Of a DNA stretch of 64,000 nt, positions 39,501 through 48,961 are shown piece by piece. Within the stretch, counting starts at the first letter, position 1. Each line of letters opens with the position of its first letter. Below the pieces are notes generated by a model that saw nothing but the letters and a program-made list of their open reading frames with translations, had not been told where the DNA came from and did no database searches. A program made the position numbers and the translations under genes. The DNA comes from Phaeophleospora eucalypticola (taxonomy: Eukaryota; Ascomycota; Dothideomycetes; Mycosphaerellales; Mycosphaerellaceae), in assembly GCA_022814565.1 (NCBI GenBank), contig JAKLNG010000011.1:558001-622000 (forward strand), in the 5' to 3' direction.

Positions 39501-40674
39501 CGACGTCAACCATCGCCAGTTAGACGACTACACTTACAGACCCGCCATGACGGCTTCGGAGCCAGAGGTTGTTGAGGCTGCATCTGGCGCGGAAGTTGAC
39601 AAGGCTCTTTCCGACTATGAGAAGAAGAATAGCTACAGTTACGAAAAGGATGCACTCGCTGCTGAGATGGCTGCCCAAGAGAAAGCAGCTCACGACGCCC
39701 AGTCTTTGACGGAACCAGAGTCATCCAGCAAGATGAGACAGGTCATTGCCGACAATCTTGGCAAAGACGTACACGGATCGCGCATCGTCGACGACAGCCT
39801 TCCAAAGCTCATTCCTACCGAGATCGCCGCTCAGACTGCGAGTGAGGCTACTGCGGCCAACGAATGGGGCATTGAATGGCAGGAGCCACCGGTCTACAAG
39901 GTCCTGGCATACGACGCCGGCAACGATGTTATCAAGACTGCAGTGACTTCGTCAAACTTCACCAACAAGGAGACGCCGATCTCTATCCAGAAGGCGCTCT
40001 CCGGGCTCTATCAGCCGGCCAGATTCGTTTCCCACTTCGCAGAGCTGCAGAAAGATGGATACCAGGTCATCGATGGCACCAAAGATCTGTTGGTCTTCAA
40101 GAAGGTCAAGAGCACCGCTCAAGCAAATGCTACCGAGTCTGAAGACGGAGCAAGTCTGCAAGACCATGGCCTTTTCAAAGGTACCGAGGAAGTCACCGCA
40201 AACTCAGCCGGCAGAAATCCCATTGATGGAATGTCGCACCCCATTGAGCCCAGCACTGGCTCTTTCGCTTCTCCTACTGGATTTGTTGGCGATCGATGGT
40301 TCTCCGAAGGCCAAGCTCAGTCCCCAAGCACCGTCTCCAAGGCCGCCGATTCCACTTTGGGTAATCCCAAAGAGCAGGATGCTTATGATGACCAAGCTGA
40401 TGGCATGGAAATCAAGCACTACCCACGCGTCAAGCGAGAGGAACGTGTGTACTCCGGCTCGCGCCTTACGAAGAGGCAGAGGAAGCAAGCGCAGCGTGAC
40501 TACGCGGCTTTTGAAAAGGAGTCAACCCGCCGATCAAAGATGAGGTGGGCGCTGTGGACTGGCCTTGGTGCTAGTGTCGTTGCTTACTCTATTGGTGCCG
40601 CAGCTGAGAGGAAGGATGCTGGGAGAGAGAAGGAGAGGTGGGAAGAAATACTTGAGGGAAGACGAGTGAGATGA
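36523..40674 (+). CDS. Large coiled-coil protein with mitochondrial-type presequence and C-terminal membrane helix
   Basis: A single-exon 1383-aa protein from the first ATG in frame. The N-terminus is Arg/Ser-rich without acidic residues for ~50 positions, as in mitochondrial presequences, followed by CWWGRPRDYPSRVDPMFHRF. Two copies of PNGQLT[SN]YSY occur near residues 245-285. The middle (~480-930) is strongly coiled coil and contains a tandem 50-residue duplication (separate entry). Near residue 1120 a folded block begins (EPPVYKVLAYDAGNDVIKTA ... LYQPARFVSHFAELQKDGYQ, DLLVFKK). The C-terminus has one transmembrane helix (ALWTGLGASVVAYSIGAAAE) and a charged tail. I do not recognise a named family; an inner-membrane scaffold role is conceivable but unproven. 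Confidence 0.85.
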   Translation: MLPPQLQHGLRRHSLSSTAPTATLRSSASPIVRATQSRGCWWGRPRDYPSRVDPMFHRFARYRTLKTRAKLLDKLRRRGRWDWDANQQPFFNPKHVRLASHINRPRWRPNEEKDGKAKETQEEALDEDGFELSRREKEWKDQMEAMRKRIEQDPYEAVFGKRFEPFWSPLVPTWMREEMGLEEERKPRYSRNGNSTPGYSPPKPSSSEAKPVNPVERASKQQSKNEAESDGETPNGQLTSYSYTPKKPTVGGEPESPNGQLTNYSYAASTSTTWDSWTKKTRRTEWDSISGKARRYEYDPISNRMVEIGQPKGLETSKSVPLEAAKQDPMFGAEKKSKQPYVKANGFVESTAPEVADWTVKSAAEGRRSIPIPTQTVEPTPKAKTSVYFPSLLNTSVVPKATKPADVATVPEKEIDKLTANDVRASVGKSKEGRTTATQAQSSQDEARAHRNGKMDPTKSQWDQAETQMMLHEHIDALTQKREKLLQQEHQFFQDANLSQRLLSTNDRLLDAKKRLVEMDQTETRARGTVAQMVDYTREKTINRFWRERLQRHATMQLETALDRKTDTKTEASPQSIPQAKPTTTASLQPSVERMQSKDLPSAVELDDSAAHESTGDRVDYSAANVPKQWGKQADLLQADRVKRTRGTVSEHTPAIDGWTQHQTLHLDQLKQRHSADKPRWTDIMNARRAKYEAEKAEKKTIDPSAAARKEKLAKANAMLEAEVNEQKTRMQAHEGQLVPNVSTSVSSSASDGGSRHTVDFQAERERYKAKIRDLRKELDTTFKQSSVNAEMHLDRIRDLANGGSRETAEFEVERERYKQKIRDLRKELDTTFKQSSVNAEMHVERIRDLEKEMEALRKSNIADVRFVEERFQQKINVLKADIDRAYIPYVERSQKQAVQIQELEKKLKEAESGSQPAKSGPEISHAEGDFCKNVTKYAKDNSKWYKKPCRNPEATGKPTEQEINAAAKSVETKEDSLARKVKDIYESRYGTIDVNHRQLDDYTYRPAMTASEPEVVEAASGAEVDKALSDYEKKNSYSYEKDALAAEMAAQEKAAHDAQSLTEPESSSKMRQVIADNLGKDVHGSRIVDDSLPKLIPTEIAAQTASEATAANEWGIEWQEPPVYKVLAYDAGNDVIKTAVTSSNFTNKETPISIQKALSGLYQPARFVSHFAELQKDGYQVIDGTKDLLVFKKVKSTAQANATESEDGASLQDHGLFKGTEEVTANSAGRNPIDGMSHPIEPSTGSFASPTGFVGDRWFSEGQAQSPSTVSKAADSTLGNPKEQDAYDDQADGMEIKHYPRVKREERVYSGSRLTKRQRKQAQRDYAAFEKESTRRSKMRWALWTGLGASVVAYSIGAAAERKDAGREKERWEEILEGRRVR
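38779..39078 (+). repeat. Tandem 150-bp in-frame duplication within the coiled coil
   Basis: Units 38779-38928 and 38929-39078 each encode 50 residues beginning GGSR. Both contain ERERYK.KIRDLRKELDTT and FKQSSVNAEMH..RIRDL. The proteins are about 80% identical, while the DNA differs at many third positions, so the duplication is not recent. Confidence 0.88.
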
Positions 40675-40857
40675 TGCCAGCATGATTGATTGGCGTTCTC
40701 CGGGTTTTGATGTGTGCATGAGGCTATGATATACCGAACTTTTTGGAAGATTGCGAGAACGACACCGCTCAGTTTTGTTAGACAGACAGATAGTAGTCGA
40801 ATGGGAATATGATACAATGATAACTTCTCTCCGTTGTAGATCGCATTGATCCACGCT

Positions 40858-41541
40858 TCAATTGCTCTTCTTGCCTCCTGATGTGGACTGTCGCCTGCTC
40901 AGCGCTGCGTCGAGCCGAGTGTACATGTCGACGCCCATGAACACAGCTGTTATCATCAGTTTCGCTTGCTCGCGAAAGAGCAGAGTGGATGACTTACACA
41001 AACACAAGTACGGCACATACAGCTTGCCCAATTCAATCTTCTGCTCATTGCTATGCCCTTCCCATGACAGGTAATCGGCGATGCAAGTTGCCGTCGTGAC
41101 GGCGGTCTGGACAGCGTAGACCAGTAGATGAATTGGGACTTTGGGATCATCTGAGAAACGTCAGCGAGCCCGACAAGCTACGTAGTTTCAACCGGAGAGG
41201 CTGAAAATGGGAAATGAACCTACCGCGTATCAACGCCCCGATGGCCCACACGCTCAATGGTACGTGGTACAGCAGCTCCATCCACATGTACGCCGTAAAC
41301 CAGGCCGGCGGCGCGACGAAGAATTTGTCGCTATAGGTGGAGATGTACCATTCGCGGAGGGAAGTCAGTGCGGTAGGGCGGATGTGAGCGGGATAGAGAG
41401 GATAGAGATCGACGCCTGCGAGTTGTTAGGATGGGTAAAATGGTGGTGAGTGGGAAGAGAAAGCGTACAGAACATGACGGGTATGTGGATTAGGAAGAAG
41501 ATGAGGTAGGTGAGGTCTTTTTTGCGGGACAGGAGAGGCAT
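40858..41541 (-). CDS. EXPERA-domain membrane protein (TMEM97/sigma-2 receptor type)
   Basis: Four exons (41541-41469, 41415-41224, 41150-40998, 40946-40858) with introns of 53, 73 and 51 nt give 168 aa. It starts MPLLSRKKDLTYLIFFLIHI. VDLYPLYPAHIRPTAL, SLREWYISTYSDKFF, PPAWFTAYMWMELLYHVPLS and a last helix with KLYVPYLC follow. This is the four-helix EXPERA/TMEM97 pattern, ending in a Lys-rich tail (SGGKKSN). Animal TMEM97 is an ER/lysosomal protein linked to sterol transport; EXPERA domains are proposed to act as sterol isomerases or sterol binders. It converges with the preceding large gene (183 bp apart). Confidence 0.88.
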
Positions 41542-42146
41542 TTTGGCTCCCTTTGGTTTTCAGTGTTTTTTTCGATTTCGGTCGGTTGTTTGTTTTCGGA
41601 ATGGGTTGAGGCTGGAGTTGTATTGTAATTATATGTCGGAAGTGGTCGACGCGTGAGGTGTGTGAGATGAAGTCGCGAGATGCTGACAGGCTTCGACGAA
41701 AGTAACGGTCCTGACGAATCAGATCTTAAGCTAGGTCTCTGGCAATGTCAAGGGGTTAATCGATTTGAGCATTGCAGATGCTAAAGATTGACTAGAAGAG
41801 GCGATTGTACATTTCTGTCATATTCTACAGTGTGTTCTGCAACTTTGAGCTTGATGCGTTTTTGTGGCCTTTACTGCAGCATTTATAGATGCTTCACGGG
41901 CTGGGCGGCCTTCGAAAGCTTCATGGCGGTCGTGCCGAGTTCGTCTTACCAAATGAGTCGCCTGTCACATCTCACACCATACGAGGTCTGTGAGAATCGG
42001 CCAATAGCCATTTCAGAGGACAAACACAAGCCCTCGGGTATGTTCAGTCATCCTCCAAGGACCAACCTGGACCAATCTGAATATCTCCTCGCGCCTCTGT
42101 ATGGGAAGAAGCACGCATGTTGACTTGAACTCGCCAAAAATGCCGT
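41542..42146. other. Intergenic region, no gene seen
   Basis: It lies upstream of the EXPERA gene and downstream of aim41. A 111-codon + frame (41788-42123) has no motif. Confidence 0.35.
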
Positions 42147-42801
42147 CTACTGTGCCAGAACCTGCTTCACTATCCTGGCCACCTCAGAGCGATCCACGTT
42201 CTTGCCCTCTAGGCTCCCGCCGGCACCAAGGAGCTTCTTCAACACATCGCCCATGCTTGTCTTGCCCTCTGCGACAGCCTTCTTCTCGTCAATGACTTTG
42301 ATGACCGCATCCTTGATGTCGTTCTCAGACAGTGTCTCCACAGTTCCCGCATACTCTTCGCATACGGCAGCTTGTGCGTTCTCCTTCTCGACGAGATCGT
42401 CTCGTCCAGCAGCCTTGAAGTCGGCTGACGCTTCCTTTGCCGAAGCCAGTCGCTTTCTCAATAGCGAGACCTACCAAATAGAAAGCCTATCAGCCTTGGG
42501 TGTCTCTACCTCACCAGGCTCTTTACTTGTCGCTCACCAGCTGCATGTCGGTCTTGATGGGGTTGGATGTCTTGGCCGAGTTTGTGACATCGGCAATGAT
42601 GCCACGTAACACATTCAAACGGTTGGTGTCCTTCTCCTTCATGGCCGTTTTCAAGTCTCCCTTCAGCTTGAACAACAGAGGCGAGGCGGGCACCGAGGTC
42701 GCCGACGGCGGCGCTGCGTAAGTACGGCATTGGGAGCAGACATAGTTCGAATGGATCGCAGCTCTGCTTCTGAGAAGCGCTCGAGTAGATGTGAGAGACA
42801 T
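42147..42801 (-). CDS. aim41: YqeY-like mitochondrial protein Aim41
   Basis: Two exons (42801-42538, 42470-42147) with a 67-nt intron give 195 aa. The N-terminus is a presequence (MSLTSTRALLRSRAAIHSNY). The YqeY/Aim41 domain starts at LKGDLKTAMKEKDTNRLNVL and continues RGIIADVTNSAK and, across the junction, VSLLRKRLASAKEASADFKA. It ends with the GatB/YqeY-type tail (SMGDVLKKLLGAGGSLEGKN, VDRSEVARIVKQVLAQ). YqeY proteins resemble the tail of GatB amidotransferase; Aim41 is mitochondrial in yeast, with unclear activity. Confidence 0.92.
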
Positions 42802-43231
42802 TTTCGCGATGAGATGGTTTCGAGTGAGTGCCGTGAATGAAGTTGTCTCGAAGCCATTGTTCCTGAAGCACTGGAGCTCTGCTCCAGCACGGGCCACCCA
42901 AACGCGAACTGAGCGCGCCAAAAGTCTATTCAAGCTGCCGGGACTGCACTTCTCGAAACATTTACTGCTCCATTCATCCACAGCCTTCCTCTTGTCGCCG
43001 CCGCCGCACACACAAGGTGGAAATCCTCCTCGACCTCTCCGCTCCACGCCGATTCACGATCCCTTCACCGCAGCGCGCATTCACGCACGACATCGACAGA
43101 AGCTTGCATGCCACGACCATAACACCAACCTCCCTCAAGTAATGCGCTGCTGGGCACGCACTGAGAGCTGCCTCTTCCTCCCTACCTCTCGATAAGCCTC
43201 TCCCGAACACACATAGCTTCAGTGCGACACG
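42802..43231. promoter_or_regulatory. Divergent promoter region of aim41 and nup170
   Basis: 430 bp between the two start codons, with no supportable coding frame. No distinct core-promoter element was recognised. Confidence 0.4.
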
Positions 43232-46200
43232 ATGGCAGCTGTTGCGGCCCCGGCGACGCCTCAGCGGACGCCAGTGCCCGGGCAATGGAACACTCCAGGA
43301 GCAGGATACCAGACCATATTTGGCGCGCAAGCTGCGACGCTGCGCCAGAACCCACAACCCCCGCCGACTTCTACGCAGGGCGCTGCGGCTACCAATCAGG
43401 TAGATACACCAATCCAAGTCGCCGCGAAAACAATAAACAGCGCGTTGGAGATGGAGCAGCGATTTCCTGAGATGGAATCGTACATCACGCAGGGAATCAG
43501 CGGAGACTACGAGCTACCCTTGAGTCCTGCATGGCTACCCTTTCAGAAGCTCAAGATGCACGACCTGCCTCCGAAGCTGCTCGAACAGGCCAACAACAGC
43601 GGAATGGGAATGATGATGGGAATCTTTCCGGCAGTCAAGCACGCTTGGGCTGCACTGGATAATGCCCTTTACCTGTGGGACTACACCCTTCCAAATCCAG
43701 AGATCATTGGATTCGAGGAGCTCACACAAACAATCACTGCGGTCAAGATGGTTCCGCCCAAGCCAGGAGTCTTCATCGAAGATATTAAGCAGATGATCGT
43801 CATCTGCACCGCAAACGAAATGTCACTGTTGGGAGTGGCAGCACAGACAACCTCAACCGGCGCCCAGACGATCGCTCTGTACAACACGCGCATGTCGATT
43901 CAGATCAAAGGAGTTGGTGTAAGCTACATCGAGGCTTCGAAGAAGACTGGTCGCATCTTCTTCACGGGGAGTCTCTCGGATGACATTTTCGAATTTCAGT
44001 ATCAGCAAGAAGAGGGGTGGTTTCGAGGAAAGTGCAGCAGGATATGCCACACGAAGACGAGCCTCAACTTCGTCTCAGAGAACCTCAGCAATCTCAGCAG
44101 CTTCATGTCAAGCTCACAACCAACGAAGAAGTTGCGCCAATTACTTATCGATGACACGCGAAATCTCATGTACTCGTTGAGCACAGCCAGCGAGATCAGA
44201 GTATGGCTCATCAAGGACCGACTAGAGCAGTCGCTCATGCGACCGCTTCCTGCGTTGCTCCAGAATACTGGGCACTTCTCTAGCCGGACCGAACTCCTTA
44301 CCGCGCGAGATGCTGCCTTGGCGTCAATCAGCGCAATACCAGCTGCTGAGGCTCGCAAAATCAGTCTGATGGCCACCACCAACACTGGCTGCAGACTGTA
44401 CTTGTCCCTTACCCGGGGATACGGCTACCAAGTTGACGCGCAAAATCCACCTTCCAGTATGCAGATCTTGCATATTCGATACCCTCCGAAAGACCCCAAC
44501 GCTCCAGCCCCGACAGCAACGCAGCCCGGCCAAACCGCACTCACTGCGTATAATCAACCATCGAGCCAGGCCGACACGAATTCGCAATATCTCAAGCCAA
44601 CAACGATGGCTTACCGATTCTCACCTGGCTATTTCATGGCTTTCCAGCCAGATCCCAAGAACCCCGAGACCAGAGACAGAGTCTTCTGTGCAGCTACTGA
44701 CATGGCCCGATTTCAGAATCCGAGCGATAACACTCCCTTGACAGCGAAGTTCTCCGAGTTCGGACAATGGATCGAGCTGCCGGCTGAGATGCAGCAGGTC
44801 ATGTCCATGACTCCTGACTTTGGCGCGGCCGGCGAGCCAACTGGCTTTGGAAACGAACTTGCCGTCCAGTACGATAGCACAGCATCTGAGTTTGCGATAG
44901 TCACAACCACCGGCATTCAGTCGATCCGACGAAGAAGACTTGTCGACATATTCGCAGGAATGATGAAGTATGGTTCATCGGATGAGGAGGGTGTCGAGGG
45001 CGACATCAAGAAATTTATCCGTGTTTATGGGCGCGCAGAGACCGCGGCAGCGGCACTTGCTGTGGCCTGTGGTCAGGGCATGGACGTCGCCGAGAGCCGT
45101 GTTGCCAACGTCACAGATCCGGAGGTCCTGGAGAAGGCACGTCGAGCGTTCATCGAGTATGGCGGCAAACCAGACTACAACACCAATGCCGAGATTGGCA
45201 ACACGAATGACCCTGTCCACAACGTACGGCCAAGCCCGCGCCACGATGGCATGGCCATGTACATCTCGCGTCTTGTGCGCTCAATCTGGAAGATGAGGAT
45301 CATTCTAGATTCGGCGAGACCCGGCGCAGGCCCAATGCTGGTCTCTTCAATCCCGCTCGACAAGTTGCGCTCCATTCAGCGGGAGCTCACAACTTTGAAG
45401 GAGTTCCTGGACCGAAATAAGAGCTTCATTGAGGGTTTAGCGGGCCCGCGAGCTCTCAGCAAAGCCAACACAGTACAGGAGGAACGCGCGCTCCAGGGCG
45501 AGCACAAGTACATGTACAGCCTGTTGCAACTCATCAACAGCATCAGTGAGGGCATCAGCTTTGTGCTTGTTCTGTTCGATGAGGCTATCGGAGAGATCTT
45601 GGCTTTGCTTCCAGAGGAGAGCAGAACGCGAACGAAGGAACTCACATTTGAGTCTCTCTTCTGTTCCTCTGGTGGAAGAGACCTCGCCAAGGAGCTTGTC
45701 AAGGCTATCGTCAATCGGAACATTGCGAACGGAAGCAATGTCGACACCGTTGCGGAAGCGCTACGCCGAAGATGCGGTAGCTTCTGCAGCTCCGACGATG
45801 TCGTTATCTTCAAGGCTCAAGAGCAAGTCAAGCGGGCATCCGAGACAGGTGCGCAGACAGAAGGCGGCCGCGTACTGCTGAATGAGAGTGCGCGCCTCTT
45901 CCAGAAAGTTGCAGCCTCTTTGACGCAAGAGAACCTGCAATCGACCGTCACCAGCTACGTGGCAATGTCGTTCTATGCTGGCGCCATACAAATCTGCCTG
46001 ACAGTAGCTCACGAGAAGGATAAGTCAAAGCGAGCCCTAGCTTGGATCCGGGACGGCAAGCCCATTGATGATGAACGAGAAAAGGCTTTCCAAACTCGCG
46101 AACAGTGCTACGAGCAGATCTTTTACACCATTGCCGAGCTTGAGCGAGCAACCGCGAACGCACCGGAGGCCATCGATGGCAGGTACACGCTAGAGACGAA

Positions 46201-47326
46201 GAGACGTAATGAGGCATATGATCTCATCAACAGCTCGGACGACGTCGTGTTCCTCACATGCTTGTACGACTGGTACGTCCGAGAAGATCAAGCAGAGCGT
46301 CTACTGGACATCAACAACCCGTACGTGGTGGAGTACCTCAAGATCCGCGCTGAAGCGAACAAGACCCACGCCGATCTCCTGTGGCGCTACTATGCGCATC
46401 ACCACGACTGCTTGCAAGCCGCAGAGGTGCAACTCATGATCGCAAAGTCCGACCTGGACGGTCTCGATCTTGAGAAGCGCATCGAGTACCTCTCTCGAGC
46501 GCGAACCAACGCCAGCACGAGACAGACTGTTGTCACAGATTCACGTCAAAGCAAGCAGAAGGTGCTCCGTGAGGCATCTGATGCTCTTGAGCTGGCCACT
46601 ATCCAAGATGAAATTCGAGCGGAGGTCTTTGTTGACACTCGTGGGGACCTTGAAAAGCGCACCTATGTCGCTGCTCAGTTGAGCAATCAGATCCTGCCGC
46701 TGGAAGAACTCTTCTACAAGTATGCACAAAGCGCAGGGTACTTCGACAAGTGCCTTTTGATTTACCAAGCTGCCGACCATCGAAACCCGGCGGACATCAT
46801 CATTGCTTGGGAGTCGATGATCGAGATGGAAGAATACTTTTGCGTGGCGAGACAGAAGGACGTCACTCGCTGGGAGGCTGTGGGAGCCAAAGTGATCCAA
46901 GTTGGACGACGTGTGGGCAAGTCTCCCTCGATCTTCCCTATCCACGTGGTTCTGCCAAAGCTCGAGAACTTTGCGCAATCACTTCAACGCGGAGAGCAGC
47001 CGCCAGAGGATTGGGCTGTGAACCTTCTGCTTGACCTGGAAGTCGGACCTGAAGCCATCCTGCCTGTACTGGAGCAGATGTACTACAGCAACGAGCACCC
47101 ATTTGTCGGCTCCAAGCGGCGACTGATTGCCGCCAAGATCGTTCACCTGATTGATCGTTGGTTCAAGGCAAGTGAGCGCAATGGCGACCGAGTCTTGTTC
47201 AGCAGCGAAGAGAATCTGGAGATGGTGCAAGAGTCTCTCAAAGGTCTCCTGACGGCAGACATGGACAACGCGTCGAGACAAGCGGCAGAGGGCCTCAACG
47301 CGAGAATCGCGCAGGCATTGAGATGA
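43232..47326 (+). CDS. nup170: Nucleoporin Nup170/Nup157 (vertebrate Nup155 homologue)
   Basis: A single-exon 1364-aa protein. After a ~65-residue low-complexity N-terminus comes the beta-propeller region, opening with MEQRFPEMESYITQGISGDY and including AALDNALYLWDYTLPNPEII, IVICTANEMSLLGVA and MSIQIKGVGVSYIEASKKTG. The C-terminal half is an alpha-helical solenoid (for example FYTIAELERATANAPEAIDG, YIDWY-type DWYVREDQAERLLDINNPYV). This is an inner-ring scaffold nucleoporin, and length and layout match fungal Nup170. No intron is present despite the length. Confidence 0.96.
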   Translation: MAAVAAPATPQRTPVPGQWNTPGAGYQTIFGAQAATLRQNPQPPPTSTQGAAATNQVDTPIQVAAKTINSALEMEQRFPEMESYITQGISGDYELPLSPAWLPFQKLKMHDLPPKLLEQANNSGMGMMMGIFPAVKHAWAALDNALYLWDYTLPNPEIIGFEELTQTITAVKMVPPKPGVFIEDIKQMIVICTANEMSLLGVAAQTTSTGAQTIALYNTRMSIQIKGVGVSYIEASKKTGRIFFTGSLSDDIFEFQYQQEEGWFRGKCSRICHTKTSLNFVSENLSNLSSFMSSSQPTKKLRQLLIDDTRNLMYSLSTASEIRVWLIKDRLEQSLMRPLPALLQNTGHFSSRTELLTARDAALASISAIPAAEARKISLMATTNTGCRLYLSLTRGYGYQVDAQNPPSSMQILHIRYPPKDPNAPAPTATQPGQTALTAYNQPSSQADTNSQYLKPTTMAYRFSPGYFMAFQPDPKNPETRDRVFCAATDMARFQNPSDNTPLTAKFSEFGQWIELPAEMQQVMSMTPDFGAAGEPTGFGNELAVQYDSTASEFAIVTTTGIQSIRRRRLVDIFAGMMKYGSSDEEGVEGDIKKFIRVYGRAETAAAALAVACGQGMDVAESRVANVTDPEVLEKARRAFIEYGGKPDYNTNAEIGNTNDPVHNVRPSPRHDGMAMYISRLVRSIWKMRIILDSARPGAGPMLVSSIPLDKLRSIQRELTTLKEFLDRNKSFIEGLAGPRALSKANTVQEERALQGEHKYMYSLLQLINSISEGISFVLVLFDEAIGEILALLPEESRTRTKELTFESLFCSSGGRDLAKELVKAIVNRNIANGSNVDTVAEALRRRCGSFCSSDDVVIFKAQEQVKRASETGAQTEGGRVLLNESARLFQKVAASLTQENLQSTVTSYVAMSFYAGAIQICLTVAHEKDKSKRALAWIRDGKPIDDEREKAFQTREQCYEQIFYTIAELERATANAPEAIDGRYTLETKRRNEAYDLINSSDDVVFLTCLYDWYVREDQAERLLDINNPYVVEYLKIRAEANKTHADLLWRYYAHHHDCLQAAEVQLMIAKSDLDGLDLEKRIEYLSRARTNASTRQTVVTDSRQSKQKVLREASDALELATIQDEIRAEVFVDTRGDLEKRTYVAAQLSNQILPLEELFYKYAQSAGYFDKCLLIYQAADHRNPADIIIAWESMIEMEEYFCVARQKDVTRWEAVGAKVIQVGRRVGKSPSIFPIHVVLPKLENFAQSLQRGEQPPEDWAVNLLLDLEVGPEAILPVLEQMYYSNEHPFVGSKRRLIAAKIVHLIDRWFKASERNGDRVLFSSEENLEMVQESLKGLLTADMDNASRQAAEGLNARIAQALR

Positions 47327-48220
47327 TCTTGAGACCGATTTGGACGGCGAAACGGGAGAGCCACGTTTCGACTGGTAGCAGCAAGACTTGTACGTGTAGC
47401 AGACTCATTTAGCGATGGCGTTTCTGATGTTGCTTTCTGGTGCCCGACGAGCTGGATTGGGTACGACGGGTTTGATCGTGTTGTAGCATGCGAAGAGAAA
47501 GACAAAGAAAGAAAAGGTCGTGAGCTGCAAGCTTGTTCCCACTTCGTTTGGCGATTCAGTACGCTTCTTTGCAGTTCTACATCCTCGCTACTTGGCTCGC
47601 ATCACGGCTCTTGATGCCGGCAACCCCGTCGAGCCCTGACTTGATGCACATCACGAGATTGAGAGTTCGTGAAGATGGAGTTCGCGTGGATAGGAATGGT
47701 ATCATTGTGCCACAAGCGCTGCTAAAAATACACACGTTAGCGCCGCATGACGATCAGCCGAAGTTTGCGACCAGCGACCCAAGACAAAGTCGTCGGCCGC
47801 TATAGGTGCTGTGTACAGTATCCGACTATCGATACGAGGTTACAGCAGCGCTTTCTTCTGCTAGCTTTGCATTTGTAAACGTCGAACGCAGCGCTACGAC
47901 TGGACGCAGCAATTTCTCCGCGAAGAGCCAAGACTGAGACGCTTTGTTGTGTCACGTCCATCGCCACTATTCTGCATCATACCGAGACGCTGCAAGGTTT
48001 TTACGAACAAAGCATTGGAAAGTGTTCCCTTTTTATCCTTTCTGATGCACTGGTTTGGAGATCTTCACTCGTGTTTGTCGGGCCGGAGGTGGGTGAGGCT
48101 ATGTTCGGCAGACGTCATGTTAGACTTGTCATGGGTTTGTGGTGCTACGCTGGGATCATGGTAATGGGGTGAGAGCTATCTCTACCTAAGGTGTTGAGGT
48201 GCAGGCAATGAGGACGGGGA
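47327..48220. other. Intergenic region with a relic of the tRNA-like insert motif
   Basis: No gene is seen. At 47889-47910 a 22-nt segment matches 20 of 22 positions of the insert in tRNA-like gene C (34205-34226), including GCTACGAC and GGACGCAGC. No box A or box B accompanies it, so it is a fragment or a chance match. Confidence 0.35.
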
Positions 48221-48230
48221 ATATATAAAT
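48221..48230 (+). promoter_or_regulatory. TATA box of phiA
   Basis: ATATATAAAT lies 114-123 bp upstream of the phiA ATG, in a short AT-rich stretch followed by a CA-rich leader (AACAGAACCATCACAACCAG) typical of highly expressed fungal genes. Confidence 0.7.
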
Positions 48231-48343
48231 CCTTTGGAATCCTTTTGGAGAAGGATCAGAATTAGCAGCAAACCACAGCTTCAAGCAACAGAACCATCAC
48301 AACCAGACCAGATCCTCAGCAACACTTTCTTCAATTAATCAAA

Positions 48344-48961
48344 ATGAAGACCACCTTCGCTCTTGCCCTCGCCGCCGCCGGCTCTGCCGCCGCCCTCCCA
48401 GCTCCTCAGGCCGGCACCACCACTCCTCTCAAGTTCGGTGGCCTTGCGCTTCGCTCTGCCAGCCCAATCCACCTCTCGCCAATCAACGCAAACGGCCTCG
48501 AGTTCTGGATCGGCAAGAACACCACCACCTACTGCCCAGAGGACTCCGCCGCCGCCGACGCCTGCCCAAACGCCAACAGCAACAGCACCATCTTCACCTA
48601 CCTCAACGGCCAAGGCACTCTCGGCCTCAACACCATCGTCCCAGGTGGCCAGCAGGTCTACGTTACCGAGGGTGACGAGGCCACCGGCCAGCTTGCCGGT
48701 GAGCTCAAGTTCACCCAGGCTCACAGCGCCAGCACTTCTGGCCCAGCTCTGTACGACGGCTTCGCCATCGCCTACGATGCCAAGTTGCAGTTCGAGGGCA
48801 AGGACTGGTATGCTTGCCCAGTCGACGACTTCAACACCGGCTACGGCATCTGGGCCGTGAGCCGCGTCGAGGGCTCCAACGCTGGAGAGGGCTGCCTCGG
48901 CTTCACTTTCCACGTGAACCAGGTCGCCGATGACTACCCAGCTGCCTGGCAGTACCAGTAA
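48344..48961 (+). CDS. phiA: Secreted cell-wall protein of the PhiA family
   Basis: A single-exon 205-aa protein with a signal peptide (MKTTFALALAAAGSAAALPA). Then come PLKFGGLALRSASPIHLSPI, INANGLEFWIGKNTTTYCPE with N-glycosylation sites, GQQVYVTEGDEATGQLAGEL, LQFEGKDWYACPVDDFNTGY and YGIWAVSRVEGSNAGEGCLG. These are the hallmarks of PhiA-like proteins, cell-wall components needed for phialide and conidium development in Aspergillus and related to IgE-binding surface proteins. Four cysteines probably form two disulphides. Codon use is strongly C-ending, consistent with high expression, as is the TATA promoter. Confidence 0.93.
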   Translation: MKTTFALALAAAGSAAALPAPQAGTTTPLKFGGLALRSASPIHLSPINANGLEFWIGKNTTTYCPEDSAAADACPNANSNSTIFTYLNGQGTLGLNTIVPGGQQVYVTEGDEATGQLAGELKFTQAHSASTSGPALYDGFAIAYDAKLQFEGKDWYACPVDDFNTGYGIWAVSRVEGSNAGEGCLGFTFHVNQVADDYPAAWQYQ

